DNA of 42,231 nt, taken from the NCBI GenBank assembly GCA_025356545.1, contig JANXSU010000161.1, positions 1 to 42,231 of the forward strand, in the 5' to 3' direction. This DNA is from Comamonadaceae bacterium. Its GTDB lineage: Bacteria; Pseudomonadota; Gammaproteobacteria; Burkholderiales; Burkholderiaceae_C. The translations under genes were made by a program, and so were the position numbers. Positions 1 to 9,131 of this stretch are shown here, in pieces. Every line of letters starts with the position of its first letter. The stretch's first letter is position 1. The notes under the pieces are model-generated. The model worked only from the letters and a program-made list of their open reading frames with translations. It searched no databases and was not told the origin of the DNA.

Positions 1-159
1 TATGCCTTCGTCAACATGGGCATGGTCAGTGGCATTTTGCCGGTGGTGGGCGTGCCCCTGCCTTTCATCAGCTACGGTGGCACCGCCATGGTGACGCTGG
101 GCATGGGACTTGGGATTTTGATGTCGATTGCGCGTTCCAAGCGTTTGGTGCAATCGTGA
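1..159 (+). CDS. rodA: RodA/MrdB, C-terminal end (partial)
   Basis: The window opens inside a reading frame that ends at a TGA at 157-159. The 52 visible residues carry the end of a SEDS-family membrane protein: an NMGMVSG...[15 protein letters not shown] stretch, then a last hydrophobic helix and a short basic tail. In the SEDS family the VGVPLP form belongs to RodA, the peptidoglycan glycosyltransferase of the elongasome; FtsW has a different sequence here. The 5' end lies outside the window. The stop overlaps the GTG start of the next gene (GTGA), so the two are probably cotranscribed. Confidence 0.85.
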   Translation, partial: YAFVNMGMVSGILPVVGVPLPFISYGGTAMVTLGMGLGILMSIARSKRLVQS

Positions 160-1043
160 GCCCGAATCGCAGCGTCTTTCCCGTCGCTATCGTCGGCGTA
201 GGCAACATGGGCGGGGCGATGGCGTTGAATTTGCTGGCGCGGGGTTGGGCGGTTCAGGTCTGTGATATAGAGACCTCCAAAGTTCAGGATTTAGTGCCAT
301 TTGGGGCTGTAGCCCAACAAAATGAAGCACAAGCAGCTATCAATTCAGTAGCAATCATTGTTTGCGTGGTGGACGCAGCACAGTGCGAAGACGTGCTGTT
401 TGGTACGCAGGGTCTGGCCAGCGTGATGCAGCCGGGGCAAGTCGTTCTGCTGTGCCCCACGCTGGCTCCGCAAGACGTGGAATCGTTCGCCCAGCGGCTG
501 GCCGAGCGCGGCATTGCGGTGCTGGACGCGCCCATGTCCGGTGGCCCGGTGCGGGCGCGTGAGGGCTCTATGAGCTTGATGGTGGCGGGTGAAGATGATG
601 TGGTCATGCGCATGACGCCGCTGTTGTCAGCGTTGTCCAATCAAGTGTTTCGCATCAGCGCACGGGTGGGGGACGGCGCACGCACCAAGCTGGTTAACAA
701 CCTGGCGGCGGGTATTAACCTGGTGGGTGCGGCCGAAGTGCTGGCGCTGGCCCGCGCGATGGGGCTTGACTTGGCGGCCACGCTGGATGTGATCGAGCGC
801 TCCAGTGGCCAGAGCTGGATTGGCTCGGAGCGCATGCGACGCGCCATAGTGGGGGACTTGGCCCCGCGCGCCCACATGACCTTGCTGGAGAAAGACACGC
901 GACTGGCGATTCAAGCCGCGCAGGCCGTCGGCTTTGAGGGGCCCTTGGGCGCGGCAGCGCGTGACGTGTTTGCGCAAGCCAGCGCGGGCGGCATGGCGGC
1001 CTTGGATGACGCGGCCCTGTTGCAATGGTTGAGCCTAAAATAA
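156..1043 (+). CDS. NAD(P)-dependent beta-hydroxyacid dehydrogenase (HIBADH family)
   Basis: A 295-residue protein of the 3-hydroxyisobutyrate dehydrogenase superfamily. Near the N terminus (about residues 11-22) is the Rossmann nucleotide loop GVGNMGGAM; around residue 125 is the substrate-binding signature [15 protein letters not shown]; around residue 175 is KLVNN, containing the catalytic lysine of the family. These enzymes oxidise small beta-hydroxy acids (hydroxyisobutyrate, tartronate semialdehyde, threonate); the substrate cannot be read from sequence. The GTG start at 156 overlaps the rodA stop by four bases, and tldD begins three bases after the stop, so it sits in a tight run with genes of unrelated function. 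The coding stretch at 327-356 derives from a dispersed repeat (listed separately) and encodes part of the helix after the second beta strand. Cytosolic. Confidence 0.85.
   Translation: MSPNRSVFPVAIVGVGNMGGAMALNLLARGWAVQVCDIETSKVQDLVPFGAVAQQNEAQAAINSVAIIVCVVDAAQCEDVLFGTQGLASVMQPGQVVLLCPTLAPQDVESFAQRLAERGIAVLDAPMSGGPVRAREGSMSLMVAGEDDVVMRMTPLLSALSNQVFRISARVGDGARTKLVNNLAAGINLVGAAEVLALARAMGLDLAATLDVIERSSGQSWIGSERMRRAIVGDLAPRAHMTLLEKDTRLAIQAAQAVGFEGPLGAAARDVFAQASAGGMAALDDAALLQWLSLK
327..356 (+). repeat. Dispersed ~30-nt repeat, copy A (inside dehydrogenase gene)
   Basis: GCACAAGC-AGCTAT...AGTAGCAATC. The outer arms AGCTA and TAGCA are conserved between copies and partly self-complementary, while the centre varies. 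Related copies are at 1390-1421 (+), 36408-36437 (-) and 41287-41320 (-). Here it is translated in frame. It is more A/T rich than the surrounding gene. Confidence 0.55.
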
Positions 1044-1046
1044 CCC

Positions 1047-2519
1047 ATGATTTCACGCGAACCCACCCTCGAACGTTTGGCCATTGCCAAAGACTTGCTC
1101 CTCACCCCCTTTGGCCTGGACGAATCGCACTTGCGCCGTGCCCTGGCCGAGATTCAGGCTCATCAGGTCGATGAGGCCGATCTGTACTTTCAGTACACCC
1201 GCAGCGAAGGCTGGAGCTTGGAGGAAGGCATTGTCAAAACCGGCTCCTTCAGCATCGACCAGGGCGTGGGCGTGCGGGCCGTGAGCGGCGAGAAAACGGC
1301 CTTTGCCTATTCGGATGACATCTCCTGGGCCTCGCTGCTGGACGCCGCCCGCACCGTGCGCACCATTTCGGTTGCAGACCAATCAAAACGTGCACGAATA
1401 GCTACTAAAAAAATAGCACTCTCTCGGTCCTTGTATGCCGGCGTTGACCCCATCAGCACACTGGACAGCGCCACCAAAATCGCCCTTCTGGAAAAAGTTG
1501 AGCAACGTGCGCGCGCCAAAGACCCGCGCGTGGCGCAGGTCATGGCCGGGCTGGCCAGCGAGTACGACGTGGTGCTGATTGCGCGGGCCGACGGCACACT
1601 GGCGGCCGATGTGCGCCCCCTGGTGCGCTTGAGTCTGACCGTGATTGCCGAGCAAGTGGTGGGCGGCAAAATGCGGCGTGAGGTGGGCTCCGCAGGCGGC
1701 GGTGGGCGCTTTGGCCTGGCTTATTTTGACGACGCCATCATCCAGCAGTATGTGGACGAGGCCGTCAACGCCGCTTTGACCAATCTGGAGGCACGCCCGG
1801 CCCCCGCCGGCGAGATGACCGTGGTGCTGGGCGCGGGCTGGCCGGGTATCTTGCTGCACGAGGCCATTGGCCACGGGCTGGAGGGGGACTTCAACCGCAA
1901 GGGCTCCAGCGCCTTTGCCGGGCGCATTGGCCAGCGCGTGGCGGCCAAGGGCGTGACGGTGCTGGACGACGGCACGATCGCCGACCGGCGCGGCTCGCTC
2001 AACGTGGACGACGAGGGCAACGCCAGCCAGCGCAATGTGCTGATTGAAGACGGCATTCTCAAGGGCTACATCCAAGACAGCATGAACGCGCGCCTGATGG
2101 GCGTCAAACCCACGGGCAATGGACGACGCGAGAGCTACGCCAACGTGCCCATGCCGCGCATGACCAACACCTACATGCTGGGCGGAACCATGCCGCCGCA
2201 GGAGATCATTGCCAGCATCAAAAAAGGCCTTTACGCCAGCAACTTTGGCGGCGGCCAGGTGGACATCACCAGCGGCAAGTTTGTGTTCTCCGCCAGCGAA
2301 GCGTTTTGGGTGGAAAACGGCAAGATTCTCTACCCGGTCAAAGGCGCCACGCTGGTGGGCAGCGGGCCGGAGTGTCTCAAGCACGTCAGCATGATCGGCA
2401 ACGATATGAAGCTCGACAGTGGCGTGGGCACCTGTGGCAAAGAGGGCCAGAGCGTGCCGGTGGGTGTGGGTCAGCCTACGCTGCGCATTGATGGGCTGAC
2501 GGTGGGCGGCACGGCCTGA
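1047..2519 (+). CDS. tldD: Metalloprotease TldD
   Basis: A 490-residue protein matching TldD, the catalytic partner of PmbA/TldE in the zinc-dependent protease that degrades unfolded peptides and matures some modified peptides. The zinc motif HEAIGH lies at residues 271-276, followed by GLEGDFNRKGSS; the conserved region RRESYANVPMPRMTN and the C-terminal glycine-rich sheet are all present. Length is close to E. coli TldD (481). Starts three bases after the preceding dehydrogenase. PmbA is not in the window, which is usual because the two genes are typically unlinked. Residues about 115-125 are encoded by a copy of the dispersed repeat (1390-1421), giving a lysine- and arginine-rich surface patch. 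Cytosolic. Confidence 0.95.
   Translation: MISREPTLERLAIAKDLLLTPFGLDESHLRRALAEIQAHQVDEADLYFQYTRSEGWSLEEGIVKTGSFSIDQGVGVRAVSGEKTAFAYSDDISWASLLDAARTVRTISVADQSKRARIATKKIALSRSLYAGVDPISTLDSATKIALLEKVEQRARAKDPRVAQVMAGLASEYDVVLIARADGTLAADVRPLVRLSLTVIAEQVVGGKMRREVGSAGGGGRFGLAYFDDAIIQQYVDEAVNAALTNLEARPAPAGEMTVVLGAGWPGILLHEAIGHGLEGDFNRKGSSAFAGRIGQRVAAKGVTVLDDGTIADRRGSLNVDDEGNASQRNVLIEDGILKGYIQDSMNARLMGVKPTGNGRRESYANVPMPRMTNTYMLGGTMPPQEIIASIKKGLYASNFGGGQVDITSGKFVFSASEAFWVENGKILYPVKGATLVGSGPECLKHVSMIGNDMKLDSGVGTCGKEGQSVPVGVGQPTLRIDGLTVGGTA
1390..1421 (+). repeat. Dispersed ~30-nt repeat, copy B (inside tldD)
   Basis: GTGCACGAATAGCTACTAA followed by an A-run and ATAGCACTC. Same arm arrangement as the copy at 327-356 (TAGCTA, variable centre, TAGCA). 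It is A-rich in an otherwise GC-rich gene and is translated in frame. Confidence 0.5.
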
Positions 2520-2577
2520 ATTGAAGTGCAGTGTCGTGTTGTGCGTTGTGGCCATTGGTATGCGCGGGGCATGAACC

Positions 2578-3249
2578 ATGATTGATTACGCCACTCGCAA
2601 CAGAGCCCCCAGCAAGCACGTGGTGGGTTTTATTTTGGTCGTGTTATTGCATGCACTGATTTTTTGGGCGGTCAACTCGGGCTTGACGCGAACCCTGGTC
2701 AAAGCCGTGCGACCCCCGGTCGAAGTCAATCTAATTGCAGAGGTCAAGCCCGAGCTGCTACCGCCACCCACGGTGCCGCCGCCCAAGCTGAAGACACCGC
2801 CCCCGTCTCAACAGCCGACCCCACCCGCCTATGTGCCGCCGGTGGATGTGCCGGTCGTGACGGCACCGGTTTCAAATGCCGCCATCAGCGCGGTGAGCAC
2901 GCCGCCCTTGCCGCCTGCAGCGCCATCAGCCCCTGCGCCGCAAGCGCAGGCACCACCGCCCCCAGTTCTGCGGATTCCTGCGGTGATCAATGCAGTGGCC
3001 AACTGCCAAAAACCGCAGTACCCCAGCGCTTCACGGCGTCTGGAGGAAGAGGGAACGGTGCAACTTAAATTTTTGGTGGGTGTGGACGGCTTGGTGGTGC
3101 GGTCTGAGGTGGAGAAAACTTCAGGCTATGGCCGCTTGGACGAGGCGGCCCGTGCCGCTTTGTCTAAATGCCAGTTCAAGCCCGGCACGGTAGATGGGAA
3201 GCCAGATCAGAGTTGGGCCAGCATGAAATACACCTGGCGCTTGGAGTGA
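2578..3249 (+). CDS. tonB: TonB-family energy transducer
   Basis: A 223-residue TonB protein. Residues about 17-36 form the single N-terminal membrane anchor; about 58-140 are a proline/alanine-rich periplasmic spacer (many PPP and PAP runs); about 145-223 are the TonB C-terminal domain, with CQKPQYPSASRRLEEEG and a final WASMKYTWRLE. It couples the proton motive force gathered by ExbB-ExbD to TonB-dependent outer-membrane receptors. It is followed 95 bases later by exbB and two exbD genes, the set needed for the inner-membrane motor. No receptor gene is present in the window. Confidence 0.92.
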   Translation: MIDYATRNRAPSKHVVGFILVVLLHALIFWAVNSGLTRTLVKAVRPPVEVNLIAEVKPELLPPPTVPPPKLKTPPPSQQPTPPAYVPPVDVPVVTAPVSNAAISAVSTPPLPPAAPSAPAPQAQAPPPPVLRIPAVINAVANCQKPQYPSASRRLEEEGTVQLKFLVGVDGLVVRSEVEKTSGYGRLDEAARAALSKCQFKPGTVDGKPDQSWASMKYTWRLE

Positions 3250-3344
3250 GCGTGTGAAGCACAAGCCTTCACGTCAACGCTTTTGTTGTACCGTTGTAGA
3301 GCCGAGAATTTATTAAATAATTATCGATGAGGAGCTGATTCAGT

Positions 3345-4169
3345 ATGTTCAAAACCATTCAATTTTTCGCAGCCAGTGTGAGTCTGACCCTGTGTCTTTT
3401 TGTAAGCATGCAGGGCAGTGCTTTAGCTCAAACGCCCGTTTCCCCGAGTTCGACATCTACGCAAGCGGATGTGATTGCGATTGCGCCATCTCAGACTTTT
3501 GAGGTGCACGCGGGCGAGAACCCTTATGGTTTGAAGGCGCTGTGGGCGCAGGGTGACCTCGTGGCCAAGGGCACGTTGATGATTCTCGTCATCATGAGCA
3601 TGGGCAGCTGGTACGTGATCATCACCAAATTCATTGAGCAATCCAAAGTCGCACGCTTCGCCGTGGCCGCGCAGAGCAGTTTTTGGAACGCGGCCAGCGT
3701 ACGCCAGGGGGCAGATGCGCTGGACGCAGCCAGCCCGTTTCGCTTCATCGCCGAAAAGGGTTTGGAAGGCGCCAGCAAGCACGACGGTATGTTGGGTGCG
3801 GTGGACTTCAACACCTGGGTCACCATGAGCATTCAGCGTGCCATTGGCAATGTGCAAAGCCGGATGCAAGATGGCTTGGCCGTTCTGGCCACCGTGGGCT
3901 CCACCGCACCGTTTGTGGGTTTGTTCGGCACGGTTTGGGGCATCTACAACGCGCTGGTCAAAATCGGCATGTCGGGTCAAGCCAGCATCGACAAAGTGGC
4001 GGGCCCGGTGGGCGAGTCGCTGATCATGACGGCCATTGGCTTGGCGGTGGCGGTGCCTGCGGTGCTGGGCTATAACTGGATGGTGCGCCGTAACAAGGCC
4101 AGCATGGATGCAGTTAATGCGTTTGGATCAGATTTGCACTCGGTGCTGCTGGCCTCCGCGAAGAAATAA
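3345..4169 (+). CDS. exbB: Biopolymer transport protein ExbB
   Basis: A 274-residue MotA/TolQ/ExbB-family proton channel subunit. It begins with a hydrophobic signal-like segment (about residues 7-28, ending ALA-Q), as long ExbB proteins do, then a membrane helix around 80-100, a cytoplasmic domain, and the diagnostic pair of helices with LATVGSTAPFVGLFGTVWGI around residues 185-205 and a second helix ending near 245. The start has a good ribosome site, GAGGAG, ten bases upstream. It assembles with the two ExbD proteins and TonB in the inner membrane. Confidence 0.94.
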   Translation: MFKTIQFFAASVSLTLCLFVSMQGSALAQTPVSPSSTSTQADVIAIAPSQTFEVHAGENPYGLKALWAQGDLVAKGTLMILVIMSMGSWYVIITKFIEQSKVARFAVAAQSSFWNAASVRQGADALDAASPFRFIAEKGLEGASKHDGMLGAVDFNTWVTMSIQRAIGNVQSRMQDGLAVLATVGSTAPFVGLFGTVWGIYNALVKIGMSGQASIDKVAGPVGESLIMTAIGLAVAVPAVLGYNWMVRRNKASMDAVNAFGSDLHSVLLASAKK

Positions 4170-4196
4170 AGCCTACCCCCACAACGAGCCACTACC

Positions 4197-4616
4197 ATGG
4201 TCATGAACGTAGGCGCAGACGCGGGTGACGAGATCATCGGCCAGATCAACACCACCCCTTTGGTGGATGTGATGCTGGTGCTGCTGATCATTTTCCTGAT
4301 CACCATCCCGGTGGTCACGACCTCGGTCAAGGTGAATCTGCCGATTGAGAAAAACCTGGTCCGCGAAACCAAGCCTGAGAACGTGATCATCTCGGTGAAC
4401 GCGGCAGGCAAGATATTTTTGTACGACACGCCGATGAAAAACACGGCTGATTTGAGCAACAGGCTCAAGAAGTTTTCGGTGAAAAACCCGCAGCCTGAAG
4501 TGCAAATTCGCGGGGACGCGAAGAGTGATTTTGAATCGGTCGGGCGTGTGTTGTACGCGGTGCAACGTGCGGGCATCACCAAGGTGGGCTTCATCACCGA
4601 ACCCAACGCCAATTAA
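4197..4616 (+). CDS. exbD: Biopolymer transport protein ExbD (first copy)
   Basis: A 139-residue ExbD/TolR protein: a short cytoplasmic N terminus with INTTPLVDVMLVLLIIFLIT, where the membrane-embedded aspartate of VDVM is the proton-carrying residue, followed by a periplasmic domain ending near GITKVGFITEP. It lies 27 bases after exbB and 9 bases before a second exbD of the same architecture. Part of the TonB-ExbB-ExbD motor. Confidence 0.94.
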   Translation: MVMNVGADAGDEIIGQINTTPLVDVMLVLLIIFLITIPVVTTSVKVNLPIEKNLVRETKPENVIISVNAAGKIFLYDTPMKNTADLSNRLKKFSVKNPQPEVQIRGDAKSDFESVGRVLYAVQRAGITKVGFITEPNAN

Positions 4617-4625
4617 GGAGCCGAT

Positions 4626-5057
4626 ATGGGAATGAATGTGGGATCAGGCCACACCAGCAACGAGCCTGAGTTGATGATGGACATCAACACAACGCCCTTG
4701 ATTGACGTGATGCTGGTGCTGTTGATCATGTTGATCATCACCATCCCGGCGCAATTGCATTCGGTGAACCTGGACATGCCTGTCAGTGCGCTACCCCTCA
4801 AACGTGTGGACCCCGTGGTGATCAAAATCGAGGTGGATGCAAGTGGTGTGGTGAATTGGAATGGCCAACCCTTGCAAAGTCGCTCCGACCTAGACGCTCA
4901 TCTGATGCAAGCCCATGCGATGCAGCCCCAGCCTGAGTTGCACATCAAGTCCAATGGCAAGGCAAAGTACGATGTGGTGGCCGGGGTGCTGGCGTCTGCG
5001 CAGCGCATCGGTTTGACCAAGTTGGGGATCGTGGGCTCTGAGCAATTTGTGGATTGA
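4626..5057 (+). CDS. exbD2: Biopolymer transport protein ExbD (second copy)
   Basis: A 143-residue paralogue of the preceding ExbD, with MDINTTPLIDVMLVLLIML carrying the conserved aspartate, one membrane helix and a periplasmic domain ending IGLTKLGIVGSEQFVD. Sequence between the two copies is clearly diverged outside the membrane segment, so this is an old duplication rather than a recent one. Tandem exbD genes after exbB are known from Xanthomonas, where the second is not always needed for iron uptake; whether that holds here is unknown. AGGAG at 4617-4621 is a good ribosome site. Confidence 0.93.
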   Translation: MGMNVGSGHTSNEPELMMDINTTPLIDVMLVLLIMLIITIPAQLHSVNLDMPVSALPLKRVDPVVIKIEVDASGVVNWNGQPLQSRSDLDAHLMQAHAMQPQPELHIKSNGKAKYDVVAGVLASAQRIGLTKLGIVGSEQFVD

Positions 5058-5079
5058 TTTTTTCAAAACTGGCATAGTG

Positions 5080-6546
5080 ATGAGTAACAATTCTTCCCAG
5101 ACCGAGGCCGTTGACATCGTCATCTTTGGTGGTGCGGGTGACTTGTCATTTCGCAAGCTGTTGCCCGCGCTTTATATGGCACATTTGCACACCCGGCTGG
5201 AGGCGGATACGCGCATCATTGCCGTGGGCCGACAAAAATGGACGCGTGATGAGTACCTGACTTTCATTGACAAGCAGTCGCCCGCCTTCATCGAAGCGAG
5301 TGCATTCAATGCCGATGAGTGGCGCATCTTTTTGCAGCGGCTGCATTATGTGAGCATGGACGTCACGCAAGCCAGTGACTACGCGCAACTCAAAACGCTG
5401 TGCCAAGCCCCCGCGCTGCGGGTGTTTTACTTGGCTACCGCACCGGGCTTGTTCACGCAGATTTGCGAACAGCTCTCAGCCGCAGGTTTGATCGACGCCC
5501 ACGCCCGCGTGGTGCTGGAAAAACCGCTGGGCACGGATCTGGCGTCGGCGCGTGCTATCAACACCGAGGTGGCTCGGTATTTTGACGAGCAGCAGATCTA
5601 CCGCATTGACCATTACCTAGGCAAAGAGACGGTGCAAAACCTGATGGTCCTGCGTTTTGGAAATGCCATTTTTGAGCCTCTGTGGCGTGCACCCTACATC
5701 AAGAGCGTGCAAATCACGGTGGCCGAGGCCGTGGGCGTGGGCAGCCGTGCTGGGTTTTACGACGGGGCGGGGGCCCTGCGTGACATGGTGCAAAACCACC
5801 TTTTGCAACTACTGTGCATCGTGGCCATGGAGTCGCCCATCTCTTTCGGTGCCGACGATGTGCGCGATGAAAAACTCAAGGTCTTGCGCTCACTTCGCAA
5901 GATGGATTTGGCCGACATCAAGCGTGACACGGTGCGCGGGCAGTACACGGCAGGCGCATCAGAAGGCGCTGCCGTCAAGGGCTACAAGGAGGAAGACAAC
6001 GTGCCTGCCAGCAGCCGCACCGAAACTTTTGTGGCCTTGCGCGCCAACATCAACAACGCGCGTTGGGCCAACGTGCCCTTCTTCTTGCGAACCGGCAAGC
6101 GCATGCAAAAACGCCAGTCTGAAATCATCATTGAATTTGCTGATCAGCCGTTTTCCATCTTTGGCGCAACGCCCAACCACGAGCCCAATCGCCTCATCAT
6201 CAGCTTGCAGCCTGAAGAGTCCATCCATTTGCAGATGATGGTCAAGGAGCCGGGCTCCGGCATGAACTTGCACCCGGTCAAGCTGGGCCTGGACTTGCAA
6301 CAATCGTCCGACAAACGCCGCGCCGAGGCGTATGAGCGTTTGTTGATGGACGTCATCAAGGGCCGCTTGACGCACTTCATGCGGCGCGACGAGTTGGAGG
6401 CGGCCTGGACGTGGGTGGAGCCTATTTTGAACGGCTGGGCCGCATTAGATGACAAACCGCGTGACTACTCGGCGGGCAGTTGGGGGCCTGCGGCCTCATC
6501 GGCGCTGATGGCTCGTGAAAACCTGTTGTGGTTTGAGGAGGCTTGA
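5080..6546 (+). CDS. zwf: Glucose-6-phosphate 1-dehydrogenase
   Basis: A 488-residue enzyme oxidising glucose-6-phosphate to 6-phosphogluconolactone with NAD(P)+, the entry to the Entner-Doudoroff and pentose phosphate routes. The N terminus has the nucleotide loop FGGAGDLSFRKLLPALY; the active-site motif RIDHYLGKE lies at residues 175-183. The ATG at 5080 (MSNNSSQ) is chosen; the frame is open back to a TTG at 5047, but that would overlap exbD2 and adds residues not typical of the family. First gene of a tightly packed set zwf-pgl-edd-eda-pgi. No HexR-type regulator gene is adjacent. Confidence 0.96.
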   Translation: MSNNSSQTEAVDIVIFGGAGDLSFRKLLPALYMAHLHTRLEADTRIIAVGRQKWTRDEYLTFIDKQSPAFIEASAFNADEWRIFLQRLHYVSMDVTQASDYAQLKTLCQAPALRVFYLATAPGLFTQICEQLSAAGLIDAHARVVLEKPLGTDLASARAINTEVARYFDEQQIYRIDHYLGKETVQNLMVLRFGNAIFEPLWRAPYIKSVQITVAEAVGVGSRAGFYDGAGALRDMVQNHLLQLLCIVAMESPISFGADDVRDEKLKVLRSLRKMDLADIKRDTVRGQYTAGASEGAAVKGYKEEDNVPASSRTETFVALRANINNARWANVPFFLRTGKRMQKRQSEIIIEFADQPFSIFGATPNHEPNRLIISLQPEESIHLQMMVKEPGSGMNLHPVKLGLDLQQSSDKRRAEAYERLLMDVIKGRLTHFMRRDELEAAWTWVEPILNGWAALDDKPRDYSAGSWGPAASSALMARENLLWFEEA

Positions 6547-7229
6547 GCGTGCCTAGCTTCTCAGTGGCGAAAGACATTGCACAGCGTTTGGCCGCAGCGA
6601 TTGAAGTCCGGGGTGGCGCTGTGTTGTGCGTGTCTGGTGGCAAGTCGCCCATCGCTTTGTTTGAAGCGCTGCGGGTGCAGCCCATTGACTGGTCGCGCGT
6701 GCGCGTGACCCTGACAGATGAGCGCTGTGTGCCCTGCACCCACCCTGACAGCAATGCGCGTCTGGTGCTTCAGCATCTGTTGCAAGACCGCGCCAGCGCG
6801 GCCCAATTCGTGCCGATGGTAGCGCAGACAAGTGAGCCTTTGCCTCCCCCTTTCATCCTGGCTCAAACCGCCAGTCTCGCCCTCCAAGCGGCGGGCCGAG
6901 TCGATGTGCTGGTACTGGGCATGGGGACTGATGGGCACACCGCGTCCTTGTTCCCACAAGCGCCGAATTTGGTGGAGGCACTGGACTTGAACAACCGAGA
7001 AGCCTGTGTGGCCATCGAGCTGCCCGAGCCACCGGCCAATGCGCCCTATGCGCGTGTGACACAAACTTTGGCGCAACTCTTGAGCGCTCGGCATATCGTG
7101 CTGCCGCTCAGTGGTGCCGATAAATTGGCCACGCTGCGCCTGGCGCGTTTAAGCATCAGCAACCTATACCCGATCTCGCATGTGTTGCATCAAACCCAAA
7201 CTCCGGTGGCCCTTTGGCTTAACGAATGA
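6543..7229 (+). CDS. pgl: 6-phosphogluconolactonase
   Basis: A 228-residue NagB-like sugar-phosphate hydrolase that opens 6-phosphogluconolactone to 6-phosphogluconate. Diagnostic segments are LTDERCVP near residue 58, [15 protein letters not shown] near residue 123 and [12 protein letters not shown] near residue 188. The TTG at 6543 overlaps the zwf stop (TTGA); a GTG two codons later at 6549 is an equally possible start. The stop overlaps the edd start (ATGA), so zwf, pgl and edd are translationally coupled. Confidence 0.93.
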   Translation: MSVPSFSVAKDIAQRLAAAIEVRGGAVLCVSGGKSPIALFEALRVQPIDWSRVRVTLTDERCVPCTHPDSNARLVLQHLLQDRASAAQFVPMVAQTSEPLPPPFILAQTASLALQAAGRVDVLVLGMGTDGHTASLFPQAPNLVEALDLNNREACVAIELPEPPANAPYARVTQTLAQLLSARHIVLPLSGADKLATLRLARLSISNLYPISHVLHQTQTPVALWLNE

Positions 7230-9088
7230 CCTCACCGAACCTCATGACCCCCAAGGTCAATCTACACGCCACGGTGGCAGCCGTCACGGCCCGCATTGAA
7301 CAGCGCAGTGCTGTGTCCCGTTCGGCTTACCTCGACGTTGTGGCGCGCGCTAAAAAACCCGGCCCTTACCGGGGCGGTATGGGTTGCGCCAACGCGGCTC
7401 ATGCGTACGCGGCCATGCCTGCCAACGACAAGCTGGTGCTGCGTCAGGAGCGTCAGCCCAATGTGGGCATCATCACCGCCTACAACGACATGCTATCGGC
7501 GCACCAGCCCTACGAGCACTATCCCGAGCGCATTCGCGCTGCCGCCCGCGCTGCGGGGGCCACCGCGCAGGTGGCAGGTGGTGTTCCCGCCATGTGCGAT
7601 GGTGTGACGCAGGGTGAGGATGGCATGGAGTTGTCGTTGTTTTCGCGCGACGTGATTGCCTTGGCGACGGCGGTGGGTCTGTCGCACAACGTGTTTGACG
7701 CTGCACTGTTTCTGGGGGTGTGCGACAAGATCGTGCCTGGCCTGTTCATGGGTGCCTTGCAGTTTGGCCATTTGCCTGCGGTGTTTGTGCCGGCCGGTCC
7801 CATGACCTCGGGTTTGTCGAATGACGAAAAATCCATAGTTCGCCAGCAATATGCCCAAGGCCTGGTTAGCCGCGAGACCCTGCTCGCTGCGGAGCAGGCG
7901 GCCTACCACGGCGCGGGGACTTGCACCTTTTACGGCACGGCCAATTCCAATCAGATGTTGATGGAGATCATGGGTATGCACCTGCCGGGCTCATCGTTCG
8001 TGAACCCCGGCACGCCCTTGCGTGAGGCGCTCACGCTTGCTGCGGTGCAGCGGGCAGTAGCTTTGTCAAAAGGTCAGAACGACGCTCAGGGTGTTGTGGG
8101 CATCGGCCATCAAGTTGACGCCAAAGTCATCGTCAACGGCATCGTTGGTCTGCTGGCCACCGGGGGATCGACCAACCACACCATGCACCTGATCGCGATG
8201 GCGCGTGCCGCTGGGCTGATGGTCAACTGGGATGATTTCTCTGACCTGTCAGGCAGTGTGCCTCTGCTGGCTCGCATTTACCCCAATGGCAGCGCCGATG
8301 TAAATCACTTTCAAGCGGCGGGCGGCATGGGGTTTTTGATTCAGCAATTGTTGGGCTCGGGCTTGTTGCACGAGGACGTGCATACCGTCATGGGACACGG
8401 CCTGCACCGCTACACCGTGGAGCCCTGGCTCAATCACGGACAACTCGATTGGCGGCCCGTGCCCGCGCATTTGGCCGATGAAGCCGTGCTGCGCCCTGTA
8501 AGTCACCCTTTCAGTGCCGATGGCGGGCTGCGATTGCTCCAGGGCAATCTGGGTCGCGCCGTGATCAAGGTGTCGGCGGTCAAGCCTGAACACCGCAAGG
8601 TGCGTGCTGCTGCGGTGGTGGTGACCGATCAAAAAGAACTGGCCCAACTGTTCAAAGACGGTCAACTGGAGCGCGACTTTGTCGCCGTGGTTCGCAACCA
8701 GGGCCCGCAAGCCAATGGCATGCCCGAGCTGCACAAGCTCACGCCCTTGCTGGGGGTGTTGCAAGACAAAGGCTTCAAGGTGGCACTGGTGACCGATGGC
8801 CGCATGTCGGGGGCCTCAGGCAAAGTGCCTGCGGCTATTCATGTGAGCCCGGAGGCGGTCAACGGCGGCATGATTGGCAAGGTGCAAAACGGCGACATGA
8901 TCACGCTCGACTGTGACCAGCACCAACTCACGCTGGAAGTGAGCGAGACCGAGCTGGCCGCGCGCGTGGCCCCTGACTCTGATCTCAGCGCCTACCAGCG
9001 CGGTACCGGGCGTGACCTCTTCGCACTGTTTCGCACTAACGCGGCGCACGCGGAAGAAGGCGCTTCGCCACTTTTGTCACACCTTTGA
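7226..9088 (+). CDS. edd: Phosphogluconate dehydratase
   Basis: A 620-residue IlvD/Edd-family enzyme converting 6-phosphogluconate to 2-keto-3-deoxy-6-phosphogluconate (KDPG). The iron-sulfur cluster cysteines are expected at C166 ([10 protein letters not shown]) and C233 ([13 protein letters not shown]), matching the two known cluster cysteines of E. coli Edd; the MCDGVTQG loop lies at about 123-130, and the C-terminal [19 protein letters not shown] block is intact. Length is close to E. coli Edd (603). The ATG overlaps the pgl stop by four bases. Committing step of the Entner-Doudoroff pathway. Confidence 0.96.
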   Translation: MTSPNLMTPKVNLHATVAAVTARIEQRSAVSRSAYLDVVARAKKPGPYRGGMGCANAAHAYAAMPANDKLVLRQERQPNVGIITAYNDMLSAHQPYEHYPERIRAAARAAGATAQVAGGVPAMCDGVTQGEDGMELSLFSRDVIALATAVGLSHNVFDAALFLGVCDKIVPGLFMGALQFGHLPAVFVPAGPMTSGLSNDEKSIVRQQYAQGLVSRETLLAAEQAAYHGAGTCTFYGTANSNQMLMEIMGMHLPGSSFVNPGTPLREALTLAAVQRAVALSKGQNDAQGVVGIGHQVDAKVIVNGIVGLLATGGSTNHTMHLIAMARAAGLMVNWDDFSDLSGSVPLLARIYPNGSADVNHFQAAGGMGFLIQQLLGSGLLHEDVHTVMGHGLHRYTVEPWLNHGQLDWRPVPAHLADEAVLRPVSHPFSADGGLRLLQGNLGRAVIKVSAVKPEHRKVRAAAVVVTDQKELAQLFKDGQLERDFVAVVRNQGPQANGMPELHKLTPLLGVLQDKGFKVALVTDGRMSGASGKVPAAIHVSPEAVNGGMIGKVQNGDMITLDCDQHQLTLEVSETELAARVAPDSDLSAYQRGTGRDLFALFRTNAAHAEEGASPLLSHL

Positions 9089-9131
9089 TTTTTGAACACG
9101 GGATACAAGCCCACTGCCAACACCCTTATCC

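Noticed and set aside
1383-2579. 398-codon frame on the minus strand opposite tldD
   Set aside because: A histidine-rich shadow frame of a well-conserved gene on the plus strand; long antisense frames are expected at this GC content.
3308-3335. A/T-rich sequence upstream of exbB resembling a Fur box (GATAATTATTTAATAAATT on the minus strand)
   Set aside because: Only about 10 of 19 positions agree with the Fur consensus and it may reflect A/T richness; iron control of the TonB genes remains plausible but is not shown.
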